From RGIG529 sp050950425 (lineage in GTDB: Bacteria; Bacillota; Clostridia; Oscillospirales; Oscillospiraceae): 64,000 nt of DNA. The first letter of the stretch is position 1. The number at the start of each line of letters is the position of its first letter. Shown in pieces: positions 10,201 through 17,026 of this stretch. Both the position numbers and the translations under genes were made by a program. The notes beneath the pieces are model-generated. The model searched no databases and had not been told where the DNA came from. It saw only the letters and a list, made by a program, of their open reading frames with translations. The stretch covers positions 1,426,001 to 1,490,000 of the forward strand of contig JBMNHO010000002.1 in NCBI GenBank assembly GCA_050950425.1, read 5' to 3'.

Positions 10201-11439
10201 GTTTACTGTTCCGGTGCCGCGTCGCAGCTCGGCATCAATATCTGCCTGAGAAACAGAAAAAGCGGTAGCCGAAAGGCTTGCCGCTTCATCTATCCGCTGT
10301 ATTTGCTCTGTCTGCGTGGGAAAGAGCGTTAATTGTGAATAAGTTCCGTCAGAATCGCTTCCTCCGCCTGTGATTTCAGGTTGTTCATCATCCCCACCCA
10401 TTTCATCGGGTCGCTGGCCTTCAAATCCTCCGTCACGTTCTGCGCCGCTGCCAGTGCCGGAATCATCTGCTCCAAGCGGCGGGTCGCCGTCTGGTCTATC
10501 TCCGTCAAGTGCGCTGTCAGCTTGCCGCTGAGAAGCAGATGATTGTACATCGCTGTCCGATGCTCCTTGAGGTAAGATTTCCGCATCCGTCCGTATTTGC
10601 CCAAGGTCGGGGTCTCGCTGCTCTCCGGCAGGGTCAGGTCGGGAATCAGATAATCCCCGTTCTTCGTGTATGTTATGTTCATGCGCTCTGCTCCTCTCAT
10701 AATTTTTAATGGTGATTTCAATCTGACGCAGCACTTGCTGATTGGCGTCGCTGACCGCTGTACTGAGAAAACTCATGGTAGCAGGGGTATTAAAATCGAA
10801 GATGCTCAGAAAATCCTCATGCTCAAAATATTCTTCCGGCGCAAACCCGCAGCGGGACATGAGGGCATAGGTGATGCTGACGGTTACAGCGTTTCTGAAC
10901 TGGACTCCGATATTGTCCTCATCATACTCTTCCAGAAAACTACCGTCAACGATGTCGATGAAGTCTCGCTTGTGGTCTTGCCAATATTCACTCGCAAGCT
11001 GTTCGGCAATATCCTCAAGCTGGCGCTCTATGCCAGCATTGCCGCTGACTAAAAATGTGCGTTCAAGCTCTGAGGACACGATATTGTCATGCTCCGGCTG
11101 GTATTGCCAGATATACGGGCGGCGGGCATTTTCACGCCCGCCGGTGTCAGAAATATCGAATACATAGCGCAGCCGGGGTGTGTCCCCGCTATCGTCAATA
11201 AGTGCGATGCCCTTAGAGCCACGCCGGACATAGCGGCGCAGTTTTTCGTTCCAAAGCTCATAATCCGCACAGGCCGTGGCATCGGGGCGCTGGGCGAAAA
11301 TCATAAGCTGCTCATGATAGGGATATTTGTACAGCCTTGCGGCTGTGGTGAGAAACGCAGTCCAGCTTTGAAAACTGTTGGTAAACTGCTGTTCCGTTCG
11401 CTCTGCAAGCGTTGAATAAAGTTGTACCTTGCTCGGCAT
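4216..11439 (-). CDS. giant ArdC-like / N6-methylase / SNF2-type helicase of the ICE
   Basis: This 2,407-residue protein is the largest backbone gene of Tn1549-like ICEs. Residues 1-120 resemble the ArdC single-strand-DNA-binding domain. Residues about 250-370 are a low-complexity D/G/S/Q-rich linker. Residues near 910-990 hold an N6-adenine methylase fold (EPACGVGNFF, then NVPFG in place of NPPF). Residues about 1590-2110 are an SF2/SNF2-type helicase: Walker A EVGAGKT near 1596, DEAH near 1755, motif VI QRAGRIVRQGN near 2085. It probably protects or processes entering ICE DNA. I start at the ATG at 11,439, with AAAGGAGG upstream, rather than the TTG at 11,502, which lies in a terminator. 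Whether the methylase is active is unclear, because its catalytic motif is NVPF. A TnpV gene is nested in another frame of the linker. Confidence 0.9.
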   Translation of the reverse strand: MPSKVQLYSTLAERTEQQFTNSFQSWTAFLTTAARLYKYPYHEQLMIFAQRPDATACADYELWNEKLRRYVRRGSKGIALIDDSGDTPRLRYVFDISDTGGRENARRPYIWQYQPEHDNIVSSELERTFLVSGNAGIERQLEDIAEQLASEYWQDHKRDFIDIVDGSFLEEYDEDNIGVQFRNAVTVSITYALMSRCGFAPEEYFEHEDFLSIFDFNTPATMSFLSTAVSDANQQVLRQIEITIKNYERSRAHEHNIHEERGLSDSRPDPAGEQRDPDLGQIRTDAEILPQGASDSDVQSSASQRQADSALDGDRPDGDPPLGADDSGTGSGAERDGGFEGQRPDEMGGDDEQPEITGGGSDSDGTYSQLTLFPTQTEQIQRIDEAASLSATAFSVSQADIDAELRRGTGTVNGKLRVYAAFQTIGEQKDRTRFLSDEYGYYGHSHTYLDGTAGFVNYTPGKGAEFSSNSFSKKITLSYTKIASRLAELIAADNYLTAEEKAQYAEEERSRAGLNDIPAPIPQAELPEPQQTGVPAAPRSITQDDIDAAIQAWNGDIASKHTVHRHMDAHARDRATADFLRNEYGGDLAAFPVSVDGATHEVPWAKVQRRIYQLMESDRFYTQEEQDNLDDIDPIAIKEGLAERGIVNGEVVDPVALENSPFIQEVNAAVRQLAQQEQSAPETPDESVESPSAPQPVFFVDWETAQFDFDLSRYNDHDIVGYDKDGVEYALGRSRGITYVTSTGAFWGSNSVPGYIHEQITAYLDGKLTDEQVRANYLAIINGGESEQIATTHSAAKNFRITDDNLGAGGAKAKYRMNVDAIRALQQIEADGRSATPDEQETLSRYVGWGGLPDVFDPEKTTWTSEYNELRELLSPGEYESARASTLNAHYTSPTVIKAMYEAVENMGFRTGNILEPACGVGNFFGLLPESMEHSRLCGTELDSITGRIAKQLYPDADIQVAGFETTDRRDFYDLAVGNVPFGQYRVADKAYDKLGFSIHDYFFAKAIDQVRPGGVVAFVTSRYTMDKKSPEVRRYIAQRAELLGAIRLPNDAFKANAGTEVVSDILFLQKRDSPVVADPDWVHLGTTPDGFTVNSYFADHPEMVLGTFTAENTQFGREECTVIPIPGESLADQLHEAVSHISGEISEAELPDLGEGEAIETSIPADPDVKNYSYTLVDGEVYYRENSRMVRPELNATATERVKGMVELRDCVQSLIGQQLDGFITDGAIQETQAELNRLYDSFTAKYGLINSRGNSLAFSDDSSYFLLCSLEVLDEEGNLERKADMFTKRTIRQNQVVTSVDTASEALALSISEKTCVDMEYMSALSGKSEDELAAELQGVIFRLPQRTEDDERIAYTTADAYLSGNVRQKLAIARQAAETNPVYAPNVQALELAQPKDLEASEIDVRLGATWIDKEYIQQFMYETFQTPRHQRGTIEVNFASFSAEWNISGKSAVSWNDVAAYTTFGTDRANAYRILEDTLNLRDVRIYDTVTDPDGKERRVLNKKDTTLAQQKQQAIKDAFRDWLWKDPERRQTLVQKYNERFNSIRPREYDGSHITFGGINPEIALRSHQLNAIAHILYGGNTLLAHEVGAGKTFEMVAAAMESKRLGLCTKSLFAVPNHLTEQWASEFLRLYPSANILVATRKDFETRNRKKFCSRIATGDYDAVIIGHSQFERIPVSKERQERLLQEQIWEIEDGLEELKHSRAEQFTIKQLERTKKGLETRLQRLHDTDRKDDVVTFEQLGIDRLYVDEAHSYKNLFLYTKMRNVAGLSTSEAQKSSDMLLKCRYIDEQTDGKGVVFATGTPVSNSMTELYTMQRYLQHDTLRRNSLSHFDCWASTFGETVAAIELAPEGTGYRARTRFAKFFNLPELMNMFKETADIKTSDQLDLPIPTAIFHNEVAQPSEHQKEMVQELSERAKAVHSGVIDPTVDNMLKITSDGRKLGLDQRIINPLLPDDPASKVNMCVDNISRIYRDGQQGKLTQLVFCDISTPKNDGTFNIYDDIRSKLMAQGIPKEEIAFIHEANTETRKKELFAKVRSGQVRVLMGSTFKMGAGMNVQDRLIALHDLDCPWRPGDLAQRAGRIVRQGNQNPEVHIYRYVTEGTFDSYLWQTVENKQKFISQIMTSKSPVRSCEDVDETALSYAEIKALCAGNPLIKEKMDLDIDVARLRLLKADHQNQQFKLEDNILKHFPEQIERNKGYIAGFQADLATLAAHPHPKDGFAGMSVKGDMLTDKDNAGAAILEACKEVKSNEPVEIGNYRGFPMLLSTDGFHHQLVLKSEMSHKTELGIDARGNLIRIDNTLAQMPDRLTAVQAQLDNLYKQMDAAKSELGKPFPQETELAQKSARLAELDAKLNMSEEHDTPEQSERVIAKSARPSVLDNLKIPSQPGQSGKRQKIEREVR
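10329..10682 (-). CDS. tnpV: TnpV-like protein nested out of frame inside the helicase gene
   Basis: A 117-residue reading frame on the same strand, in a different frame from the helicase, encodes a protein clearly homologous to the IME TnpV at 38,773-39,099. Both share the order YGR-RK-YL, then LTEI/CAEI, and a tail with MKWVGMMNN (here) or MKWVGLMNN (IME) followed by AEE and a hydrophobic end. The ATG at 10,682 has AGGAG eight bases upstream, so it can be translated alone. In the host frame this DNA encodes only the low-complexity linker (residues about 250-370). TnpV is a small Firmicutes transposon-associated protein of unknown function. The homology and the ribosome site argue against a chance open frame. 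Confidence 0.75.
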   Translation of the reverse strand: MNITYTKNGDYLIPDLTLPESSETPTLGKYGRMRKSYLKEHRTAMYNHLLLSGKLTAHLTEIDQTATRRLEQMIPALAAAQNVTEDLKASDPMKWVGMMNNLKSQAEEAILTELIHN

Positions 11440-11469
11440 TGTTTTTTTGTCCTCCTTTGCTGGAAATAG

Positions 11470-11494
11470 AAAAAGCAGCCCCGAAGGACTGTTT
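11470..11494 (-). terminator. rho-independent terminator after the TIR gene
   Basis: The minus strand reads CAGTCC-TTCG-GGGCTG followed by CTTTTTC. It lies between the TIR gene stop (11,523) and the helicase start (11,439), isolating the TIR gene from the backbone gene downstream. Confidence 0.75.
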
Positions 11495-11522
11495 TTCGCC
11501 AACCTAAAATTCTTGCTGTTTT

Positions 11523-13082
11523 TTATTTAACCGTTATCTCAAGCACACCATTCAGATCGCCAGTAGAATTTGATGAATGTATTTGGTATTGGACTTTAAC
11601 CACACCATCTGACGGTTTGATTAAAAGTCCACAACTTAACCATCTGCATTCGCCGGGACGCAAGCTTGATACGTCAAACTCGTAGTAACCGCGTCCCTCT
11701 GTCGAAGCGATGAACTCCTCTAATTCCTCCTTATAATCTTCTTCCGTCTTATCTGGTTGTGAAAATCCGTTGCCAGTATATATTGGTATTCTTGGCATAT
11801 GCGATGTTGGATCATAAGGGGGATACTCAATGTGAATAACGCCATCTTCATTTAGACAGAACAACTCGCAGATTATACCGACATCCTTTTCATCATCCTC
11901 TCTGCATAGGACACCTTGCAAACCTTCATATTCCTCCCATATTAGATGCTCGTCTGGTTCTACGATTTCGCCAATTTCAACATTCACGACCACACGAATG
12001 TCTGTATCTTGCATTGACGAGACATTTTGTATTGCAAGCGGAATGAAACACATACCTTCAAATGTTTTTAAATAACCTTTTCTGACATCAAGTAACATCA
12101 AATTGTGTGAGAGGGTTTGCAACTTGTCATACTTTTCTTTCTCGTCATCTGTTCCATTGAGTTGGGGATTGCCAAGCAACTGCACTACCTGTTTCAATCC
12201 GCCCATGTCGAAAAAACCGTCTAGAACCTCAATGCCAAGCCAATATTTGATTCGCTCCTTGTCAGTTTTCGCATCCTTCCAAATCACAGTTGTTTCGGAT
12301 GCCTTAAAAGATTCGGCCATTGCATGTACAACATCGGGAAGTGGAGACTCAAACTTAGTTGGAGATGCAGGCTTCTCTTGTAATGCCACTTGAGGCTTAG
12401 CTCCTTTTATCCTGTTATTCAGTTCCTGTATATCAGCAAGCAAAATTCTTGCTTCGTGCAAGAGTTCTTTATTGTGGAGAACGAAACTCTCCTGATTGTT
12501 GATTTCAATTGGAGTCATGGTACTGATTACTTTGCGACTATCAAAATCATATGTTCCAATGATGTGAGTAGCCATGCCCACCTTAGCTCTCGGCGTTTGT
12601 TTTCGGAGGTCTCGGATGTTAGAAAATATGATTTTAGCTATATCACCCTTGACCTCTTTTTTGCTTTTGCCTTCCAATGAATAATCAGTAATTCTGTTAT
12701 GTGCAATATCAAAGGGATATTTTTCTCCAAAATCTGTGTTGCAGAGACAAATTACACGTTCCCATCCTAATGTTTTTACAGCGTAACCGAGCTCCAATAA
12801 CACATTGGGATTCGGGCTTTTCTTTTCTCCCTTCCGATCTTCAGTGAAACACAAGCTTACATCAGCTATGAAAAGGTCACAATTATCAATCTTAGAAAAA
12901 ATGGTGGTTACGATGTTGGGCGAACCGGTTGTTCCTGTAGTTGCTTCGTCTCGCTCAGCTTCAAAGGCTTCTGATTCCTGAGCAAGATCAATCGCTTCAT
13001 CTATACATCCCCGTATAAAATTTCTGGTACTGTTTCCCGGCAAGTCTGATTGCCAAGAGTAGAATATCTTAAATTTTTGCAT
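11523..13082 (-). CDS. TIR-like domain protein, probable defence effector
   Basis: The N-terminal 150 residues of this 519-residue protein have the bacterial TIR-like fold: IFYSWQSD at the first strand, DLFIADVS at residues 69-76, and NPNVLLELGYA at 91-101, where Glu97 matches the catalytic glutamate of TIR NADases. After a linker, residues about 260-519 form a mixed, later beta-rich region I do not recognise; it could be the sensor. TIR proteins of this type act in anti-phage immunity by consuming NAD or related nucleotides. The gene is AT-rich, has its own terminator and separates two genes that are usually close in Tn1549 elements, so it looks like inserted cargo. No partner sensor gene lies beside it. 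Start at 13,082 after a weak TAGGTG site. Confidence 0.75.
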   Translation of the reverse strand: MQKFKIFYSWQSDLPGNSTRNFIRGCIDEAIDLAQESEAFEAERDEATTGTTGSPNIVTTIFSKIDNCDLFIADVSLCFTEDRKGEKKSPNPNVLLELGYAVKTLGWERVICLCNTDFGEKYPFDIAHNRITDYSLEGKSKKEVKGDIAKIIFSNIRDLRKQTPRAKVGMATHIIGTYDFDSRKVISTMTPIEINNQESFVLHNKELLHEARILLADIQELNNRIKGAKPQVALQEKPASPTKFESPLPDVVHAMAESFKASETTVIWKDAKTDKERIKYWLGIEVLDGFFDMGGLKQVVQLLGNPQLNGTDDEKEKYDKLQTLSHNLMLLDVRKGYLKTFEGMCFIPLAIQNVSSMQDTDIRVVVNVEIGEIVEPDEHLIWEEYEGLQGVLCREDDEKDVGIICELFCLNEDGVIHIEYPPYDPTSHMPRIPIYTGNGFSQPDKTEEDYKEELEEFIASTEGRGYYEFDVSSLRPGECRWLSCGLLIKPSDGVVKVQYQIHSSNSTGDLNGVLEITVK

Positions 13083-13153
13083 ATCACACCTACCGCTTCA
13101 ATTCATATATCTTAATTGTACCATTGCCATAGGTGAATGTACATAGAATCGCC

Positions 13154-13378
13154 CTATTCCTCGCCAAAATCCGGCACAAGCTCCAGCGTGTCAAACTCGG
13201 CATTGCTCATACCCATCAGCTTGGAGAGCGCAGAATCCGTCAGTTCACACAGTTCGTTTTCATCTGCCTCAAGATAGCCGCGCATCTCCCGAAGCGCAGA
13301 GATAAGCTCCTGTCGAGTGCCGGTACTGTAAATGCACATCAGATTGACCTCATCGAAGGTGAAATTTGCAGTATTCAT
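13154..13378 (-). CDS. transposon-transfer assisting family protein
   Basis: The 74-residue acidic protein matches the small transposon-transfer assisting family of Tn1549-like elements: FDEVNLMCIY at the start, a middle stretch TRQELISALREM, and a tail of ALSKLMGMSNAEFD. The start at 13,378 has GGAG eight bases upstream; the ATG at 13,384 overlaps the ArdC stop and is less well placed. The tight junction suggests coupling to the ArdC-type gene. Its biochemical role is not known to me. Confidence 0.75.
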   Translation of the reverse strand: MNTANFTFDEVNLMCIYSTGTRQELISALREMRGYLEADENELCELTDSALSKLMGMSNAEFDTLELVPDFGEE

Positions 13379-13380
13379 AA

Positions 13381-15858
13381 TCATATCTCCATTTCCGCGC
13401 CCTTTGTAGGCACTGTTTTTTTGCGTTCCTGTGGGGGTGCAGACCGTCCCAGCTTTTCGATGACAGATGGCTTTTTCTCCGCAGCCTCACGCTTGGTTGC
13501 TCTCGCCAAATCCATGAGTGAAATTGACTGTCCTGCCTTAACCTGAGATCCCAGTTCCGCTATGGTAGGCGCAGGGGTGTTGTTGATGATGCCATCCAGA
13601 TTGTTGTCGTTCTGCTCAACGCTGTCCTCCACACTTCTCAGGTAGTTCTTGCCGGAGTCGAAACCGGGCAGAGGGGTAAAACCAACGCTGTCACAGTAAT
13701 GATATGTTACATTGCCGGACTGCTTCAAAGCAATGATGTCGCTTACGGACAGGCTATGCCCGGTGAAGTCTGCGGGATGATTTAGGTTGAATTGTCCATA
13801 AAGGGATTCCAGTTTTTGCCCGGTACTGCCGGTGGCGGTGAGGGGTGCGGTATATACGAGGTTATAATTATCCCTGTCAACCGCAATCCCCATACTTTGT
13901 AGGCGGTCATAATTCTCGAAATGGAGGTCACGACATTCCTCGCCATGCTTGAGCTGATAAATCTCAAAGGAATCCTGCATCTTGTCGGTAGCATCCCTAT
14001 ATTCGGCTGACCGCTCCCAATCCACACGCTCGATGCCGAAAATACCATCATGGATTTCGATCTCCTCCGGCTCAAACGCCATAGCTTCTGTGTTGTCATC
14101 ATAGAGCAAGTACACCGTAAAATCTCGCTCCATCAGCTCCAGCGCCCTTTTTTGGGAAAGAGGAAGCATATTTTCATCGGTATAACCGTAAGCATTCATG
14201 GCTTCAATGCTCATGGCAGGGTCAGGGATAAGGCCGTTTTCAGGCGCTTTGTCAGGCGGTGTTTCTTCCACTTCAATACTTCTGCTGACCGGAGTAATGG
14301 GCGATTTTACTTCCTGTACGGAAACGGAAAAGTCCACGATACGGTCTGATTCCCAAAGCTCAACTTCGCTCATCTGCGACAGATCAGCATCAGGAGCAGG
14401 CTGGTCGCTGTTATTCTCACGCTTGTACTGCTCAATATCGGCCTGCCGGACAGCGGATATTTCGTCCAGAATATCCAGCGAGACGTTTTCGCTGGTTTCC
14501 GGCTGCAATCCTTCAAGCGATAATGCAACCTCATAGGCTTTTTCAAAGGAAATATGAGGATAATCAATCACGCCGCCATCAATCTCATACAAGCTTTTAT
14601 CATAGTGGGTGTAGTCATATCCGTCGATAGCGGTTTGCAGATGCAGATACGATTCCCCGTCCAGCAGGAATACGGCATTATGCTCAACAGGGGGATAGTT
14701 TTTCTCAATCTCATCCAAGCGGCTATATAGCTTGGCAGCGGAATTGTCGGCCTTCAGCTCAATATCAAGCAGAGCGTTTCGGGGAAAGCGGCTGTCTCCA
14801 CATTTAATATCATCAACCGCTCCGGAAATCAGCTCATCACGAGTAGGGATAATGAGGGAATCCCCTGAGTTCTCAAAAACATAGTCAGCATAATCCGCCG
14901 CCCATGCTTCAATCACTGTATCAAATTCTTTCACCACATCACGATAATGGCGGTCAATATCGGTGATAAGGCTGGATGCGGTTTTGTTGATGGTCTCCAA
15001 GCTGGCGCGAAGCTCCGGCAGCTCCTTATCCTTTGACCAAGAAGCAATGTAGCCAAAGCTGTTTTCGCCGGTCTGGATACCGTAATACTGGCAAACCGCA
15101 TAGGAAATGCTTTCCGCTTCAACCTCCTCGGTGTTGCGGTCTTTTGGTTTCGGCTGCTCTTTGCCCTCGCTGGCAGCAGCGGCAAGCTGGGCTTGCTCAT
15201 TGTTATGAAGCTTGGCATGGGCAATCTCATGGACGGCGGCAGAAATGGTCTGTACTTCGCTCATCCCTTCACGCAGAGCAATGTCCTGACGGTCAAGACT
15301 AAAATATCCGTCCATCCTGCCGTTCATGGTCTCCATACGGATAGGTACAGGCGAAGCGCGGCGCATAGCTTCAAAAAACAATTCATACCGCTCCACATTG
15401 CCCGATAGGTCGGCGACAAGGGAGGGCAAGGGCTTTCCATCGGTCTGCGAAACATCAAAAACCGTTACCGGCTTATACATGGGGATTTGGATTTCCTTTT
15501 CCTCAGTAATAACTGTGCCATCGGGATTGAGCATCTGCGCCCCAGTGTCGGGGTCAAGTTTCTGCATCTCCATCGTTTTCTTAAAGGGAGTGGGGGCAAT
15601 AATTTTAATGCCCTTTTCACCTTTGTTGACGTGGCGCTCGAATTGGTCGCGCCACTTGTTAAACCCGGCAACGAGGGTGGCATCCGGCTTCTGCATATAG
15701 ATGAGCATTTGATTGTTGACGGAATATCTGTGAAAGCGGCTCATAGTGCCGAGATACTGACTATACTTGTCACTTTGGAACAGGTCTTTTATCCCTTGCT
15801 CAATGCCATCGGTAATTTCTTTCATGCGTTCTTTATTGGTCATGGTGGTCTCTGCCAT
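13381..15858 (-). CDS. ArdC-like antirestriction / zincin protein
   Basis: This 825-residue backbone protein starts with an ArdC-type single-strand-DNA-binding domain (about 1-150, with SVNNQMLIYMQKP and WRDQFERHVNKGEKGI), followed by a metallopeptidase-like segment with HEIAH at residues 210-214. The remaining 550 residues carry several conserved mobile-element regions (YodL-like, DUF/LPD-type) and acidic linkers. ArdC proteins protect incoming single-stranded DNA from restriction; the zincin motif suggests possible proteolysis, not shown. ATG at 15,858; upstream AAAGGAGCTTG gives a ribosome site. It is the second ArdC-like domain in this ICE, the other being at the N-terminus of the giant helicase. 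Confidence 0.85.
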   Translation of the reverse strand: MAETTMTNKERMKEITDGIEQGIKDLFQSDKYSQYLGTMSRFHRYSVNNQMLIYMQKPDATLVAGFNKWRDQFERHVNKGEKGIKIIAPTPFKKTMEMQKLDPDTGAQMLNPDGTVITEEKEIQIPMYKPVTVFDVSQTDGKPLPSLVADLSGNVERYELFFEAMRRASPVPIRMETMNGRMDGYFSLDRQDIALREGMSEVQTISAAVHEIAHAKLHNNEQAQLAAAASEGKEQPKPKDRNTEEVEAESISYAVCQYYGIQTGENSFGYIASWSKDKELPELRASLETINKTASSLITDIDRHYRDVVKEFDTVIEAWAADYADYVFENSGDSLIIPTRDELISGAVDDIKCGDSRFPRNALLDIELKADNSAAKLYSRLDEIEKNYPPVEHNAVFLLDGESYLHLQTAIDGYDYTHYDKSLYEIDGGVIDYPHISFEKAYEVALSLEGLQPETSENVSLDILDEISAVRQADIEQYKRENNSDQPAPDADLSQMSEVELWESDRIVDFSVSVQEVKSPITPVSRSIEVEETPPDKAPENGLIPDPAMSIEAMNAYGYTDENMLPLSQKRALELMERDFTVYLLYDDNTEAMAFEPEEIEIHDGIFGIERVDWERSAEYRDATDKMQDSFEIYQLKHGEECRDLHFENYDRLQSMGIAVDRDNYNLVYTAPLTATGSTGQKLESLYGQFNLNHPADFTGHSLSVSDIIALKQSGNVTYHYCDSVGFTPLPGFDSGKNYLRSVEDSVEQNDNNLDGIINNTPAPTIAELGSQVKAGQSISLMDLARATKREAAEKKPSVIEKLGRSAPPQERKKTVPTKGAEMEI

Positions 15859-15892
15859 TGGATTTCAAGCTCCTTTCATGGTGTATATAGTC

Positions 15893-15941
15893 CAAAAAAT
15901 TGCGCCCCCGCACAGGTGAATGAAAACCTACGCAGGGGCGC
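15893..15941 (-). terminator. rho-independent terminator or attenuator before the ArdC-type gene
   Basis: GCGCCCCTGCGTAGGT and ACCTGTGCGGGGGCGC form a 16-bp stem with minor mismatches, followed on the minus strand by AATTTTTTGG. It lies between the 95-residue gene and the ArdC-type gene, so it can end the topB-side transcript or attenuate read-through. Confidence 0.75.
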
Positions 15942-15946
15942 TCACG

Positions 15947-16234
15947 CTATTCAGTTTTGGAGCGTATGCCCCTGATGGGAGGTTTATTCCCAGCAAGTTT
16001 TGCCCGTTCGCTGGCGGCAGCGCGGCGGGCATCACTGTATGGCTCACGCACCGAAACACAGCGTTTGGGAACGGTAAAGCTATGCGCATCATTGCGGCGA
16101 ATCTGTTTGGGATGCTTCCCAGCAAGCTGTTCCAGCTTTGACAAAAGGGTGGGGTCATGGGTATGCACATCGGCGGTACCCTCAGCCTGATTATATAAAA
16201 TGATGGTTTCCTGCTCTAATCGTGTCAGCTTCAT
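15947..16234 (-). CDS. small conserved mobile-element protein, 95 residues
   Basis: The function is unknown. The protein pairs an N-terminal part ending in HTHDPTLLSKL with a basic C-terminus containing REPYSDARRAA. The IME protein at 38,306-38,602 has the same layout (RTHNTDLKNRL, then APYSEGRREAARR), so both belong to one family shared by the ICE and the nested IME. The start at 16,234 overlaps the stop of the gene upstream (ATGA type), indicating coupling. It is arginine-rich and could bind nucleic acid, which is only an inference from composition. Confidence 0.7.
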   Translation of the reverse strand: MKLTRLEQETIILYNQAEGTADVHTHDPTLLSKLEQLAGKHPKQIRRNDAHSFTVPKRCVSVREPYSDARRAAASERAKLAGNKPPIRGIRSKTE

Positions 16235-17025
16235 CGCTCCGCATCCTTTGATTTCAGAGTTTTATCTTTAGACGGAGCTTTCACATCACGCTGCACCCTG
16301 CTATGCAGGTTTTCCAATGCCGAAGGCCGTTCCGCCTTGCTTTTTTCAAGAGCGAGTGCATCCTTGTCGTAGGCATAGATAGAGAAACGGCTGTCATAGC
16401 TGCTGGCGTTTATAATGTTTCGCATAAAATAGCTCTGCTTTTCCGTTTCAAACTTAAAGCCATAATGCTCATACTCAGGTCGCTCCGGTAGTCTTGCCTC
16501 CGGGTGGTTGCGGCAGAAAGTAACCATTGAATCAAAATCTGCCAGCATATTTTTTCGTAGGGCATACACAGCGCGGTGCAACTCCGCATGAAATTCAGGA
16601 GAAATACCGCTCCAATCCGCTTCATTTTTAGTGTTGCGGTTATGCCAATGACTGAAAAAACGGTCTCCCTGCCGCCCAAATTCGCCGGTGAGCTGCCCGA
16701 TGCAGGCCGCGCCATCATCCTCCCGGTTGTAGGTATGATATTTTTCCTTTCCCGGCGTAAACGGCTCAAGTTCAACCCCTCCAAGCTGAATCTCCGGCTC
16801 GTACTTAGCGCCGAGCCTTTCCATTGCTTCTGCAAGCTCACAGATGTGATAATCACTATTTCCCACACGAACGTGCATCTCTCCGATGGCTTTACAAGGG
16901 CGCGTAACTATGCCGCGCCCATCTTCGGGCGGGTAGGTGACACGAATGCTCTCACCATCGGGAATGCGAAACAGCTCCCGGTACTGGCTGTCGATGAATT
17001 GAATGGTTTTTTTATCGCTATCCAC
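16231..17025 (-). CDS. ICE backbone protein of LPD/DUF type, 264 residues
   Basis: The cytoplasmic protein is conserved beside topB in Tn1549-like ICEs but has no known function. The N-terminal 90 residues form a compact domain (FRIPDGESIRVTYPPEDG, then YHICELAEAME). The middle, around residues 110-190, has RQGDRFFSHWHN and a cysteine near TFCRNHPEARLP. The C-terminus is lysine-rich. I choose the GTG at 17,025: its ribosome site GGGAGGG lies within the last codons of topB, seven bases away. A start six codons further upstream would overlap topB without a site. No membrane segment is seen. Confidence 0.7.
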   Translation of the reverse strand: MDSDKKTIQFIDSQYRELFRIPDGESIRVTYPPEDGRGIVTRPCKAIGEMHVRVGNSDYHICELAEAMERLGAKYEPEIQLGGVELEPFTPGKEKYHTYNREDDGAACIGQLTGEFGRQGDRFFSHWHNRNTKNEADWSGISPEFHAELHRAVYALRKNMLADFDSMVTFCRNHPEARLPERPEYEHYGFKFETEKQSYFMRNIINASSYDSRFSIYAYDKDALALEKSKAERPSALENLHSRVQRDVKAPSKDKTLKSKDAER

Positions 17026-17026
17026 G

